A program made the position numbers and the translations under genes. Below the pieces are notes generated by a model that was not told where the DNA came from, searched no databases, and saw nothing but the letters and a program-made list of their open reading frames with translations. 19,827 bases of DNA from an uncultured Gemmatimonadota bacterium (GTDB lineage Bacteria > Gemmatimonadota > Gemmatimonadetes > Gemmatimonadales > GWC2-71-9): the NCBI GenBank assembly GCA_946887295.1, contig CAMPKP010000052.1, positions 1 to 19,827 on the forward strand. Direction: 5' to 3'. Positions 8,860 through 17,699 of the stretch are shown piece after piece. Within the stretch, counting starts at the first letter, position 1. Each line of letters starts with the position of its first letter.

Positions 8860-10514
8860 GTGGACCCCCTCGCCGCGGCCCACCGGTGGCGCAGCCGGTG
8901 CCAGAGATGCCGGATCGCGTCCAGCACCTCCTGGAAGTCGCCACCCCGGGTGGATCCCGACTCCCGGCCGACCCGGACGATCCCCAGCACACCGACGATC
9001 GTGAGCACGATGTTGGGCGCCCACATCGCGGCCCACGGGGTCACCAGCCCGCGATCCGCCAGGCTCTCTCCCGCGGTCAGGCCCACGTAGTGGACCGAGA
9101 AGACCAGCAGGCCCCCGCCGATCACCAGCCCGATGCCGCCCCTCGGGAACCGGAGCGCCATCACGATGCCGATAATCACGAACGAGATGCACGCCAGGCT
9201 GATGGCCCATTTCTTATGGACCTCCACGGCGTAGCGCGCCGCCCGCCGCTCGGCGTCCTGCCCCCGGTCGCGCGCCGTGGCGGTGAGCGACCAGTTCGAA
9301 AGGGACGGCTCCCGGAGTCCCGCACTGCGGGGAGCGGGAGTCGGAGTCGGCGGCACCCGGGTGACCGATGGGGCAGCGGTCCGGGCCTGGGGTCGAGCCG
9401 TCCGTCCCTCCGCTGGCGTCCCCTGGGGCCGGCCTGGTGCAATCCCCTGGGTCTTGCCTTGTGCGGCCCCCTGGGTCTTGCCTTGTGCGGCCCTCTGGGT
9501 CCCGCCTTGTGCGGCCCCTTGGGCCTCCGCCGTCTTCGGAAGTACGAGGTCCTGAACGGACTGGAGCCAGCCGCAGTAGGCCGGGCGGGGCTCGACCTGC
9601 ACCGGGGCGTCGGGCTCCTCGACGGGCGGCAGGGCCAGCAGGGCACGGAGGTCCCCCCGGAGCAGCTCGCGCCGGTCCCGCTCGGCTTCGGCCCTCTCGC
9701 GGGCGGCGTCGTGGATCACGTCGAGCATCTCGCAGGTGCTCATCTCCCGGTCGCCTCGAACCGCTTCGCTGGTGTTCCGCTGGAGCTCGTCGAAGACGTT
9801 CTTGACCCGGATGTCGTTCACCTTGAAGTAGGTCAGCTGGAACCCGGCGGGATCCATGGGCCGGTACTGGTGGATGCTTCCGTCGTACAGCCGGAGACCG
9901 AGGTCCTTCTGCCCCTCCGCGTAAGCCATGAGGCCGCTGTCGGCATAGATGATCCGGCGGCTGGCGTCTCCCCCGACATCGTAGATGGTGACCTCGCGCA
10001 GGTGCCCGGTGGCGCCGTCGATGCGGTTGGCGCGGAGGAAGTACTGCGACGGCGGGACCTCGTTGATGACCTGCTCCTGGAGCTCGAAGGTCGGCTTCTT
10101 CCGCCCGATGTCGATGAGGAGGCCGCGGAGCCGGGCGTTGCTCCGGGGCAGCACTTGATCCACGAAGGCGAAATTGAACACCGACATGAAGAGTCCCCAC
10201 GCCAGGACCGGCGTGAGGATCTGGTAGACGCTGATCCCGCTGGCCCGCATGGCGGTGATCTCGTTGTCGGCGGCCAGGTGGCTGAAGGCGTAGAGCACCG
10301 CCAGGAGCACCGCCATCGGGAGGGTCATCGCCACGATGAAGGGAATGCTGAGGGCGAACACCTCGGCGATGACCGTCCAGGGCAGGCCCTTGCCTACGAG
10401 CGAGCCGAACTTCTTCGCGATCTGGCTCAGCAGCATCAGGCTGGTGAGCGCGCCGAGCGCGAAGACGAAGGGGGCCGCCAACTGGCGGAGGAGGTACCAT
10501 CTGAGCAGGCGCAC
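8856..10514 (-). CDS. lptF: LptF-type permease with a long Gln/Ala/Pro-rich periplasmic insertion
   Basis: LptF pairs with LptG in the LptB2FG exporter. At 552 residues it is about 170-190 longer than usual. Normal parts: helices at about 12-32, 52-78 and 98-118 with the coupling loop DNEITAMRASG at 83-93, the periplasmic jelly roll (about 140-250), and C-terminal helices at about 436-454, 460-478 and 495-515. Between jelly roll and helix 4 sits an insertion: a charged probable helix (about 265-292), then a low-complexity segment (about 295-415) rich in Gln, Ala, Gly, Pro and Arg, including an 8-residue repeat of the form GKTQGAAQ encoded by 24-bp DNA repeats. GTG 10514 is the only sensible start; ATG 10500 is out of frame. 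TAAGTT lies 7 nt upstream. It heads the lptFG-nadBAC block. Confidence 0.93.
   Translation of the reverse strand: MRLLRWYLLRQLAAPFVFALGALTSLMLLSQIAKKFGSLVGKGLPWTVIAEVFALSIPFIVAMTLPMAVLLAVLYAFSHLAADNEITAMRASGISVYQILTPVLAWGLFMSVFNFAFVDQVLPRSNARLRGLLIDIGRKKPTFELQEQVINEVPPSQYFLRANRIDGATGHLREVTIYDVGGDASRRIIYADSGLMAYAEGQKDLGLRLYDGSIHQYRPMDPAGFQLTYFKVNDIRVKNVFDELQRNTSEAVRGDREMSTCEMLDVIHDAARERAEAERDRRELLRGDLRALLALPPVEEPDAPVQVEPRPAYCGWLQSVQDLVLPKTAEAQGAAQGGTQRAAQGKTQGAAQGKTQGIAPGRPQGTPAEGRTARPQARTAAPSVTRVPPTPTPAPRSAGLREPSLSNWSLTATARDRGQDAERRAARYAVEVHKKWAISLACISFVIIGIVMALRFPRGGIGLVIGGGLLVFSVHYVGLTAGESLADRGLVTPWAAMWAPNIVLTIVGVLGIVRVGRESGSTRGGDFQEVLDAIRHLWHRLRHRWAAARGST
9420..9539 (-). repeat. 24-bp in-frame tandem repeat, five units, inside lptF
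   Basis: Units start at 9420, 9444, 9468, 9492 and 9516. Units 2 and 3 are identical, unit 4 differs at a few bases, and units 1 and 5 are diverged. Each encodes eight residues like GKTQGAAQ, so copy-number change would not break the frame. The repeat lies in the periplasmic linker of LptF. Confidence 0.9.
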
Positions 10515-10521
10515 GGTAGCT

Positions 10522-10527
10522 AACTTA
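10522..10527 (-). promoter_or_regulatory. Candidate -10 element for leaderless lptF
   Basis: Minus-strand TAAGTT is followed by 7 nt and then GTG 10514. It lies in a markedly AT-rich patch (about 10517-10540) that contrasts with the GC-rich surroundings. The same patch holds TTATAA at 10533-10538, which could be an alternative -10 giving a short leader. The block lptF-lptG-nadBAC would start here. Confidence 0.4.
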
Positions 10528-10542
10528 ATTACTTATAAGGGG

Positions 10543-10570
10543 TTGTTGAAGCTGTCCCGGGCACTATATT
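10543..10570 (+). promoter_or_regulatory. Candidate sprA promoter
   Basis: In the 98-bp divergent gap, TTGTTG (10543-10548), a 16-bp spacer and TATATT (10565-10570) form a plausible sigma-70-like promoter. Transcription would begin near 10577, leaving a leader of about 35 nt before GTG 10613. No AGGAGG-like ribosome binding site is seen in that leader. Confidence 0.4.
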
Positions 10571-10612
10571 GGTGCCATCCAGCGTCCCTAGCCTCGCATC
10601 GATTCTCATAGA

Positions 10613-13600
10613 GTGACACGCATCCTGGTCGCCCTGGGCTGCCTTCTCGGGCTGCCCCAGGTCGTCGCCGCGCAGGTGGACACCACCGGCCCTGGGCTCC
10701 ACCTCGGCTTTGCCCAACCGGCGTTCTCGCTGCAACAGCCAGCGGTTCTTCGCGCTCCCTGGATGGGGGCTCCGCGGAGCACGCCCGGGCTCCGCGCCGC
10801 CGCCTTCGACAGCGTCCTCGCGGACACGCTCGCCGCCGCGCGCACGGAGCGCGCCGCGGGCCTGCGGCTGGCCACGCTCTACGGCGCGCCGCTCGGATCG
10901 CCCACCGAGCCGGGCGAGGGGGACGAGGTCCGGCGAAGGAATCCGCTGGGTTTGCCCTCGAAGTATGCCGATCTGAGCCTGGACGGGCAGGCGCGCCTCG
11001 AGATCCGGACCGATCGGGTCCGCGAGGAGCGGTGCAGCCCCGCGCTCTCGGTGGATCCGAATTCCGGCTGCCGCGGCGCCTTCCGGGCCCCCAGCCTCGA
11101 CAACCAGGTCAACATCCGATCGTCCGGGGTCCTCGGGCGGCGGGTCCACGTCAACGTGGACCTCGACACCGAGCGGGAATACTCCAGCAACAACGACGTC
11201 CAGATCTACTACGAGGGACTGGAGGACGAGATCGTCCGCCGGGTGGACGTGGGCACGGTGACCTTCCAGCCGCCGCCCTCGCGCTTCATCACCGCCGCGG
11301 TGCCGGCCAACAACTTCGGCGTGAACGCGGTCTTCGACCTGGGTCCGATCCAGCTCCAGACGCTCGCCGCCACCCAGAAGGGCAGCGTCGTCGCCGAGCG
11401 GACCTATACCATCGGCCAGACCACCAGCCAGGCCCAGGACCGCCAGGCACGCGATCTCGACTTCGAGAGCGGCCGCTTCTTCTGGGTGGTGGATCCCGAC
11501 AGCGTTCCCGGCACCCCGGCGGTGGACATTCTGGCGCTCGACCCCACCGTCCTCCCGGCCACCTACCGTCCGACCGAGGTGCGGGTCTACCGCTACCGGG
11601 CATCCCGCGGGAACACCGGCATCAATCCCAACCTCGGCGGGATCACCGCGGCCGCGCGCCGCGGGGGAACCCTGGACCCGCTGCCCCCGGTGCGGTGGGA
11701 GCTGCTGATCCAGGGCACCGACTACTATCTCGACCGCTCCGGCCTCTGGGTGGTGCTGGGCACCAAGCTCGATCAGAACGACTACCTGGCCGTCAGCTTT
11801 CGAACCGCGGCGGGCACGACGGTGGGCACCTTTCCCGAGGTGGATCAGGGGCCCGGCTCGACCGACGTTCTCGAGCTCATCGCCGAGCCGCAGCAGACCC
11901 AGGCCCGTCCCACCTTCCGCCACGAGATGCGGAACGTGTATCGCGTGGCCGGGTCGGATCTGAATCCGGCCTCGCTCCAGGTGTCGGTGACGCTCAACCG
12001 CTCCGAGCGTCCGATCTCCGGCGCGGCGCAGACCTACCTCCAGCAGCTCGGCCTCGCGGTGCCGAGCGATCCGACGCTGTTCGACCGTGACAACCGGCTC
12101 TGGCCGACCGCTCGCGATCCGGAGGCCTCCGAGGTGGTGGGCGACCGCTATATCGTCTTCCCCCATCTCCGCCCCTTCGCCGACCCCACGAGGCTGTCGC
12201 CGCCCGAGATCTCGGACTCGATCTACCGCACTCCGATCTACCTGCTGCTGACCGAAGGCCCCACGGCCAAGTTCGCCCTGCGTCTGCGCTACGACGCCGC
12301 GGGGGGCGGGGACCGGTCCACGCTCAGCCTCAACGCCCTGCAGGTCAGGGAGGGGAGCGAGCAGCTCTTCGTCGGCGGCCGGAAGCTCGAGCGCGACGTG
12401 GACTACCGGATCTCCTACGAAGTGGGACAGGTCACCTTCATCAACCCCGATCTGCTCTTCGGCCAGGGGTCCACCCAGGTGACCGCGCGCTTCGAGGAGC
12501 GCGGCATCTTCGCCGTAGCGCCGACGACGATCCTCGGCATGTCCACCCGCTACTCGCTGGGCGAGCGCAACGCGATCAACCTCATCGGCCTGTACCAGCG
12601 GGAGCAGAGCGCCTTCACCCGGCCCGCCCTCGGATTCGAGGCGACCGCCAACCTGATCGGTGGTGTCAACACCGAGCTGCACTTCCAGCCGAACGGGATC
12701 ACCCGCTTCCTCAACGGCCTCACCTCGAGCCGCTCGGCCGCGCCATCGCTGCTCGACGTCAACGCCGAGTTCGCCTTCAGCAAGCCCGATCCCAACCGCT
12801 CGGGCGAGGCGTACCTGGAGGAGTTCGAGTCGGAGTCGGGGCTCCAGGTCTCCATGCGGGAGACGCAGTGGGAGTTCGGGAGCCGGCCGCAGGACGCCGC
12901 GGGGCTGGAGGACATCGGATTCGCGGCCTTCGACCCGGCGGATGCCGTCCAGCTCGTGTGGCAGAACCTGGTCCCTGTGGAAGGCACCAACCGGCCGGTC
13001 GAGCTCCGGCCCCAGGACATCGATACGCTGATCCGTCTCGCCGGCCGGGGCGAAGAGCCCGAGCCGGTGCTGTACACGACGCTGCACGCCGACACCGCGG
13101 GCGGCATCGTGCAGCGCAACAACAGCTCCCGCTGGTCGCAGCCGCGGCGGGACCTCGCGCCCCGGTGGCGCTCCATGGTGACCGGCCTCAGCACGACAGG
13201 GCTGGACCTCACCCGGAACGAGTTCCTGGAGTTCTGGGTCTTTCAGCCGGTGGGCGAGCCGGCCGACTCGGCCGGGCTCCGGCTGGTGATCGATCTCGGC
13301 ACGGTGAGCGAGGACGCGCTGGCGCTGGCGCCGGATACCATGACCGTGAGCGGCGCCGATACCCTCTTCACCGGCCGGCAGCTCGTCGGGCTCGGCCAGC
13401 TCGACACCGAGCGCAGCGAGGTGGGCATCTTCAACGCCCAGGTGGACGACATCGGGATCCTGGGAGACCGGCCGCCGATCTTCGAGATTCCCGACGGACC
13501 CATCGGCGAGCTCCCGCTCTGCACCCGCACGCTCGGCAGCGTCGTGGCCCTCTTCCGCTGGGGCGACCTGAGCGCCCGCTGCACCCGGGGCAACGGGGTG

Positions 13601-16600
13601 CTCGACGGCGAGGACCTCGACGGCGACCAGCTGCTCGACGCCGGCGGAGCGAGCGAGGACGTGTTCCGCTACGTGGTCGACCTGGCGCGGGGCGACTTCT
13701 ACGTGCGCGACGGCGTCACCACCCGCGACTCCCAGGGCCGCGCCGCGACCTGGAAGCTCTACCGGATTCCCCTCCGCGAGCCGACCCGGGTGATCAACAC
13801 GCCCACACTGCGGCTGGTGAAGCAGATGCGGATCACGTATGCCACGCCGCCGGATGCGGGACAGCCCGACGTGATCGCCCGGCTCGCGCTGGCGCGGATG
13901 CGCTTCCTCGGCTCACCCTGGGCCCGGCGCTCCGACACGCCGATCCTCGGGCTCAGCGGCTCCAGCGGCGAGCCGCACGGCGAGGTGTCGGCCAGCGTGA
14001 TCAGCACCGAGAACCGCATCGACCTGGGGTACGTCTCTCCTCCGGGCGTGGGCGACAACGTGTCCCGCCGCGGCGGCGACCGCGAGTCGGGCGGCACCCA
14101 GATCAACGAGCGCGCGCTGCGCATCATGGCCGACGACCTGCGCACCGGCGAGCGCGCCGAGGCGTACCTGCGCTTCCCGGCCGGCCCCCAGAACCTGCTG
14201 ACCTACCGCACCCTCAAGGTGTGGTTCCGGGGGCGGGGCCCCGGATGGGAGGAGGGCGATCTTCAGGCCTTCCTCAAGCTGGGAAGCGACGACGACAACT
14301 TCTACCTGTTCCGCGCGCCGGCGCGCTCCACCACCTGGGAGCCCGAGGCGATCATCGACCTCGAGACCTGGCGGCGGCTCCGCGCCGTGGTGGAGAACCG
14401 GTGGCTGCGCGGCGAGCCCCCGTCGGGAGCGGCGGAGTGCGGCACCGCCGATCCCAACGCCTACGTCGCCTGCGAGGGCGGCTACCTGGTCCATCTGGCC
14501 GACCCGGGCATCAATCCGGCGAACCTGGCCGCGGTCCAGGAGGTCTCGGCGGGGATCTACCGGGTCGCCGCCGCGGTCACCGCCCCAGCCGCCGAGCTGT
14601 GGGTGGACGACATCCGGCTCAGCGATCCGGTGTCGCAGACCGGGACCGCCGCGTCGGTGGACGCGCGGCTCACCGCCTCCGACGTGGGAGACGTGAGCCT
14701 GGCGTACACCCGCCAGAGCGGGCAGTTCCGCCAGATCAGCCAGGATCCCACCTACCGGGGGACCGACGCGCTGCAGGTGGCCGGGAACCTGAGGCTCGAC
14801 CGCTTCCTGCCGACGTCCTTCGGCCTGGCGGTCCCGGTCACCGTGAGCTACTCGCGGCTGGGGGTGAACCCTGAGCTCCTGACCGGCAGCGATCTGCGGG
14901 GCGATGCGCTCCCCGGGCTCCGGAAGCCGAGCTCCTGGAGCACCAGCTACTCGCTGACCATCCGGCGGAGCAAGCAGGGAGCCAGCTGGCTGACCAAGGG
15001 GCTGCTCGATCCGGTCTCGATCAACGCCTCCTACACCCTGGGCCGGGCCCAGACCGAGCTGTCCGAGGCGCGCTCGAGCACCTACGCGCTCGGACTGAGC
15101 TATCAGCTCCTGATGCGGCGGCGCGGGTTCCGCCTGCCGCTGGACGGCCTGGTCAAGGCGCTACCGAAGTTCCTGCGCGAAGGAGAGGCGGGGAAGGCGC
15201 TGGGACGGGCCACCGTCAGCCTCGTGCCTTCCCGCGTGCGCTTCTCCAGCTCGCTCAACCGGGACGAGGCGAACTCGACCGCGTTTCGCTTTCCGATCGC
15301 GCGGAGCGACGACGGCCTGCTCCGGCCCACGCTGGCGCTCACCCATCTCTGGCGCAACACCGGCGGCCTCACCTGGCAGCCGCTCGGCATGCTCAGCCTC
15401 AGCGGCGACCTCACCAGCACCCGCGACCTCCGGGTGTATCCGGTGTCCACGCCCATCGGCAAGGTGGCCTACAGCGACCGCGACAAGCTGTTCGGCATCC
15501 CCACCGGGGTCGAGCGCGATCGCTCGATGGTGACGTCGGTGGCGCTGACGCCGGCGCTGGCCTCGTGGCTCCGGCCCCGGTTCCTCAGCAACAGCAGCTT
15601 CTTCCTCTCCCGGATGCTCACCAGCCGGGACCCCGTCCCCGGGATAGACGTGGGGGGGGCGCTGGTGCTGCCCAAGACGCTGAACAACTCCCGGAGCAAC
15701 GAGCTGGGGCTGTCGGTGGACCTCGGCCGGGCGTTCCGGCTCGTCGCCGGCGACAGCGGCAGCCTCGGCCGGCTGCTCGGACGGGTCCGCCCGGTGGACC
15801 TGAGCACCCGTCTCACCCGCTCGTCCACGTTCGATCTCACCGCCTTCGAGCCGAGCGTCCGGTACCAGCTCGGCCTCGGTGGGCTGGACGATTTTCTGAG
15901 TCAGCGGGGCACCGACGCACTGGGCGTCTCCGAGTCGCGCACCGCCAGCCTGGCGAGCGGCGCCGACCTGCCGCTGGGCTTCTCGTTCACCCTCTCGCAC
16001 GGCCTCACGCGGACGACGCGGTTCCAGCGGGTGGGCGGGTCGTTCATTCCGACCGAGATCGAGCAGCGTGAGTGGCCGGTGGGCAACGTCCGCTGGAGCC
16101 AGACGTTCAACGGAGGCCCGCTGTCGCTGCTCGCCATCGGCACCGGATTCCGCCGACGGGAGGGCAGCTCGGTGCAGGGAAGCCGCACCGGCGGCATCGG
16201 CGCGAGGAGCGGCATCGAGTCGTCCACCATCACGCCCGACGCGCAGATCGGCTTCCGGAACGGTCTCTCGCTGACCCTCGGCTACAGCCAGCTGGACCAG
16301 AGCACGCTGTCCAACGGCAACCAGACCCAGCTGGATCAGAACGACATCAGCGGCTCGCTCAACTACGCCTTCCGCCTGCCCCGCTCGATCAGCCGGCTGC
16401 GCAAACAGGTGCGAAGCTCCCTGACCTTCATCTCCACCGACGCGCTCACCTGCCTGGAGCAGCGCGGCGCGGCGAGCTGCATCGTGATCTCCGACGTGTC
16501 CCGCTACGAGCTCCGCGGCGGAATCGATACCGACCTGCTCCAGACGGTTTCGGCCGGCCTGCAGGTCGGATACTCGCTCAACGACGCGCGCCATCTCAGC

Positions 16601-16669
16601 CGGCGCACCAGCCAGATCTCGATCCTGGCGTCGTTCCAGCTGTCCCTGTTCGCGGGAGACTATCGTTGA
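10613..16669 (+). CDS. sprA: SprA/Sov-family giant outer-membrane protein (type IX secretion translocon homologue)
   Basis: A 2018-residue secreted protein. GTG 10613 gives a signal peptide (RILVALGCLLGL core) with likely cleavage after VVAA, leaving Gln21 as mature N terminus. SprA-family landmarks: DLSLDGQARLEIRTD at 120-134; VDLDTE, then IYYEGLEDEIVRRVDVGTV at 198-216; FGVNAVFDLG at 235-244; YLEEFESE at 734-741, matching the family's YxDDFE; and EDLDGDQLLD at 1000-1009 before a Tyr-Val strand. Much of the rest alternates like beta strands, and the end (QLSLFAGDYR) suits a barrel. In Flavobacterium and Porphyromonas, SprA/Sov is the 36-strand translocon of type IX secretion (over 2,400 residues), so this is a somewhat shorter homologue. 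No other type IX gene is visible, so translocation is inferred. The putative cyclase starts 4 bp downstream. Confidence 0.88.
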   Translation: MTRILVALGCLLGLPQVVAAQVDTTGPGLHLGFAQPAFSLQQPAVLRAPWMGAPRSTPGLRAAAFDSVLADTLAAARTERAAGLRLATLYGAPLGSPTEPGEGDEVRRRNPLGLPSKYADLSLDGQARLEIRTDRVREERCSPALSVDPNSGCRGAFRAPSLDNQVNIRSSGVLGRRVHVNVDLDTEREYSSNNDVQIYYEGLEDEIVRRVDVGTVTFQPPPSRFITAAVPANNFGVNAVFDLGPIQLQTLAATQKGSVVAERTYTIGQTTSQAQDRQARDLDFESGRFFWVVDPDSVPGTPAVDILALDPTVLPATYRPTEVRVYRYRASRGNTGINPNLGGITAAARRGGTLDPLPPVRWELLIQGTDYYLDRSGLWVVLGTKLDQNDYLAVSFRTAAGTTVGTFPEVDQGPGSTDVLELIAEPQQTQARPTFRHEMRNVYRVAGSDLNPASLQVSVTLNRSERPISGAAQTYLQQLGLAVPSDPTLFDRDNRLWPTARDPEASEVVGDRYIVFPHLRPFADPTRLSPPEISDSIYRTPIYLLLTEGPTAKFALRLRYDAAGGGDRSTLSLNALQVREGSEQLFVGGRKLERDVDYRISYEVGQVTFINPDLLFGQGSTQVTARFEERGIFAVAPTTILGMSTRYSLGERNAINLIGLYQREQSAFTRPALGFEATANLIGGVNTELHFQPNGITRFLNGLTSSRSAAPSLLDVNAEFAFSKPDPNRSGEAYLEEFESESGLQVSMRETQWEFGSRPQDAAGLEDIGFAAFDPADAVQLVWQNLVPVEGTNRPVELRPQDIDTLIRLAGRGEEPEPVLYTTLHADTAGGIVQRNNSSRWSQPRRDLAPRWRSMVTGLSTTGLDLTRNEFLEFWVFQPVGEPADSAGLRLVIDLGTVSEDALALAPDTMTVSGADTLFTGRQLVGLGQLDTERSEVGIFNAQVDDIGILGDRPPIFEIPDGPIGELPLCTRTLGSVVALFRWGDLSARCTRGNGVLDGEDLDGDQLLDAGGASEDVFRYVVDLARGDFYVRDGVTTRDSQGRAATWKLYRIPLREPTRVINTPTLRLVKQMRITYATPPDAGQPDVIARLALARMRFLGSPWARRSDTPILGLSGSSGEPHGEVSASVISTENRIDLGYVSPPGVGDNVSRRGGDRESGGTQINERALRIMADDLRTGERAEAYLRFPAGPQNLLTYRTLKVWFRGRGPGWEEGDLQAFLKLGSDDDNFYLFRAPARSTTWEPEAIIDLETWRRLRAVVENRWLRGEPPSGAAECGTADPNAYVACEGGYLVHLADPGINPANLAAVQEVSAGIYRVAAAVTAPAAELWVDDIRLSDPVSQTGTAASVDARLTASDVGDVSLAYTRQSGQFRQISQDPTYRGTDALQVAGNLRLDRFLPTSFGLAVPVTVSYSRLGVNPELLTGSDLRGDALPGLRKPSSWSTSYSLTIRRSKQGASWLTKGLLDPVSINASYTLGRAQTELSEARSSTYALGLSYQLLMRRRGFRLPLDGLVKALPKFLREGEAGKALGRATVSLVPSRVRFSSSLNRDEANSTAFRFPIARSDDGLLRPTLALTHLWRNTGGLTWQPLGMLSLSGDLTSTRDLRVYPVSTPIGKVAYSDRDKLFGIPTGVERDRSMVTSVALTPALASWLRPRFLSNSSFFLSRMLTSRDPVPGIDVGGALVLPKTLNNSRSNELGLSVDLGRAFRLVAGDSGSLGRLLGRVRPVDLSTRLTRSSTFDLTAFEPSVRYQLGLGGLDDFLSQRGTDALGVSESRTASLASGADLPLGFSFTLSHGLTRTTRFQRVGGSFIPTEIEQREWPVGNVRWSQTFNGGPLSLLAIGTGFRRREGSSVQGSRTGGIGARSGIESSTITPDAQIGFRNGLSLTLGYSQLDQSTLSNGNQTQLDQNDISGSLNYAFRLPRSISRLRKQVRSSLTFISTDALTCLEQRGAASCIVISDVSRYELRGGIDTDLLQTVSAGLQVGYSLNDARHLSRRTSQISILASFQLSLFAGDYR
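16661..16666 (+). promoter_or_regulatory. Candidate -10 element inside the end of sprA for the M28 gene
   Basis: TATCGT fits TANNNT and is followed by 7 nt, including the sprA stop codon, before GTG 16674. It would allow the lipoprotein gene a leaderless transcript in addition to read-through from sprA. The match to the -10 consensus is weak. Confidence 0.25.
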
Positions 16670-16673
16670 CACG

Positions 16674-17633
16674 GTGGCCGTGCGGGCGCTTTCATCCATG
16701 CGCATGACCACCACCTTCCGACGCATCCCGACGTTCCTGGCCCTCGCCATCGGCCTCACGGCCTGCCGCGAGAAGGCTCCGCCTCCCCGGGAGTTCGACG
16801 GCTCCTCCGCGTTCGGGTACATCGAGCGCCAGCTGGCATTCGGGTACCGCATTCCCGGCACCGAGGGCCACCGGGCGATGGCCGCCTGGCTCGACAGCAC
16901 GGCGCGCCAGAAGGCCGACTCCGTCATCACGCAGCGCTGGACCCACGTGACGGCCAAGGGTGACACTCTGAAGCTGCAGAACGTCATCGCCCGGTACAAC
17001 CCGGCCGCCGAGAAGCGAATCCTCTTCCTGGCGCACTGGGACACCCGGCCCCACGCCGACAGCAAGCTCTCACCGGATTCGTCGGCGGCCGTGATGGGCG
17101 CCAACGACGGCGCATCGGGAGTGGCGTTGCTGCTGGGCGTCGCCGACGTGCTCGAGCGAGCACCGCCGCCGGCCGACCTCGGCGTGGACCTGCTGTTCAC
17201 GGACGGGGAGGACTACGGCGACTTCACCGAGACGCCGAACGACGTCCTGATCGGCTCGCGCTACTACGCGGCCAATCAGCCGCCGGGCGCGAAGCCGTTG
17301 TACGCCGTGCTCTTCGACCTCGTCGCCGACAAGGATCTCCAGATCTATCAGGAGGGAAACTCGGTGACCGGGGCGCCCGAGGTGGTGAACCTGGTCTGGG
17401 AGCTGGCCCGCGACCTGGGCTACGGCAGGATCTTCGTGGACACGCCGAAGCACGTGCTCATCGACGATCATCTCGAGCTGCAGAAGGCCGGGATCCGCGC
17501 GATCGACGTGGTGGATTTCGACTACCCCGCCTGGCACACTCCCTTCGACACGATCGATAAGGTGAGCTCGCAGAGTCTGCAGGTCGTGGGCGACGTGGCG
17601 ATGGGGCTGGTGCGGAGGGAGGGTGGGCTGTAG
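16674..17633 (+). CDS. M28-family lipoprotein, probable glutaminyl-peptide cyclotransferase
   Basis: 319 residues from GTG 16674; ATG 16698 or 16704 are alternatives. The N terminus has a basic segment, a hydrophobic core and the lipobox LTAC (Cys31), so it should be lipid-anchored outside the cytoplasm. The rest is the M28 zinc-peptidase fold: LAHWDTRP at 119-126, GANDGASGV with Asp145, FTDGEDYGDF with Glu179-Asp180, IDDH at 263-266, and PAWHTPFDT with Trp287-His288. The DDH and Trp-His pairs match glutaminyl cyclases, which convert N-terminal Gln to pyroglutamate with one zinc held by Asp, Glu or Asp, and His; M28 aminopeptidases usually lack the Trp. An aminopeptidase remains possible. It follows sprA by 4 bp, suggesting co-expression and action on exported proteins. 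Confidence 0.82.
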   Translation: MAVRALSSMRMTTTFRRIPTFLALAIGLTACREKAPPPREFDGSSAFGYIERQLAFGYRIPGTEGHRAMAAWLDSTARQKADSVITQRWTHVTAKGDTLKLQNVIARYNPAAEKRILFLAHWDTRPHADSKLSPDSSAAVMGANDGASGVALLLGVADVLERAPPPADLGVDLLFTDGEDYGDFTETPNDVLIGSRYYAANQPPGAKPLYAVLFDLVADKDLQIYQEGNSVTGAPEVVNLVWELARDLGYGRIFVDTPKHVLIDDHLELQKAGIRAIDVVDFDYPAWHTPFDTIDKVSSQSLQVVGDVAMGLVRREGGL

Positions 17634-17687
17634 TCGAAACGCTCCTGCCGGCGGGTTTCCGCTGCCGCCCGGCGTCCCGGCGCGGCG

Positions 17688-17693
17688 TACCGT
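17688..17693 (+). promoter_or_regulatory. Candidate -10 element for a leaderless HhH-protein transcript
   Basis: TACCGT fits TANNNT and lies 6 nt before ATG 17700 in the 66-bp gap after the M28 gene. The match is weak apart from the TA and final T. No ribosome binding site or terminator is evident in the gap. Confidence 0.25.
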
Positions 17694-17699
17694 CGGGCC

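Noticed and set aside
10529..13087. 852-residue minus-strand open frame opposite the start of sprA
   Set aside because: It is the antisense shadow of sprA: low complexity, no motif, and it crosses the promoter gap. SprA is supported by a signal peptide and family motifs.
13590..13640. Asp-rich GEDLDGDQLLD stretch in sprA considered as a dockerin or EF-hand calcium site
   Set aside because: A similar Asp-rich ED...D...L element before a Tyr-containing strand is a recurrent feature of the SprA family, so it needs no separate domain call.
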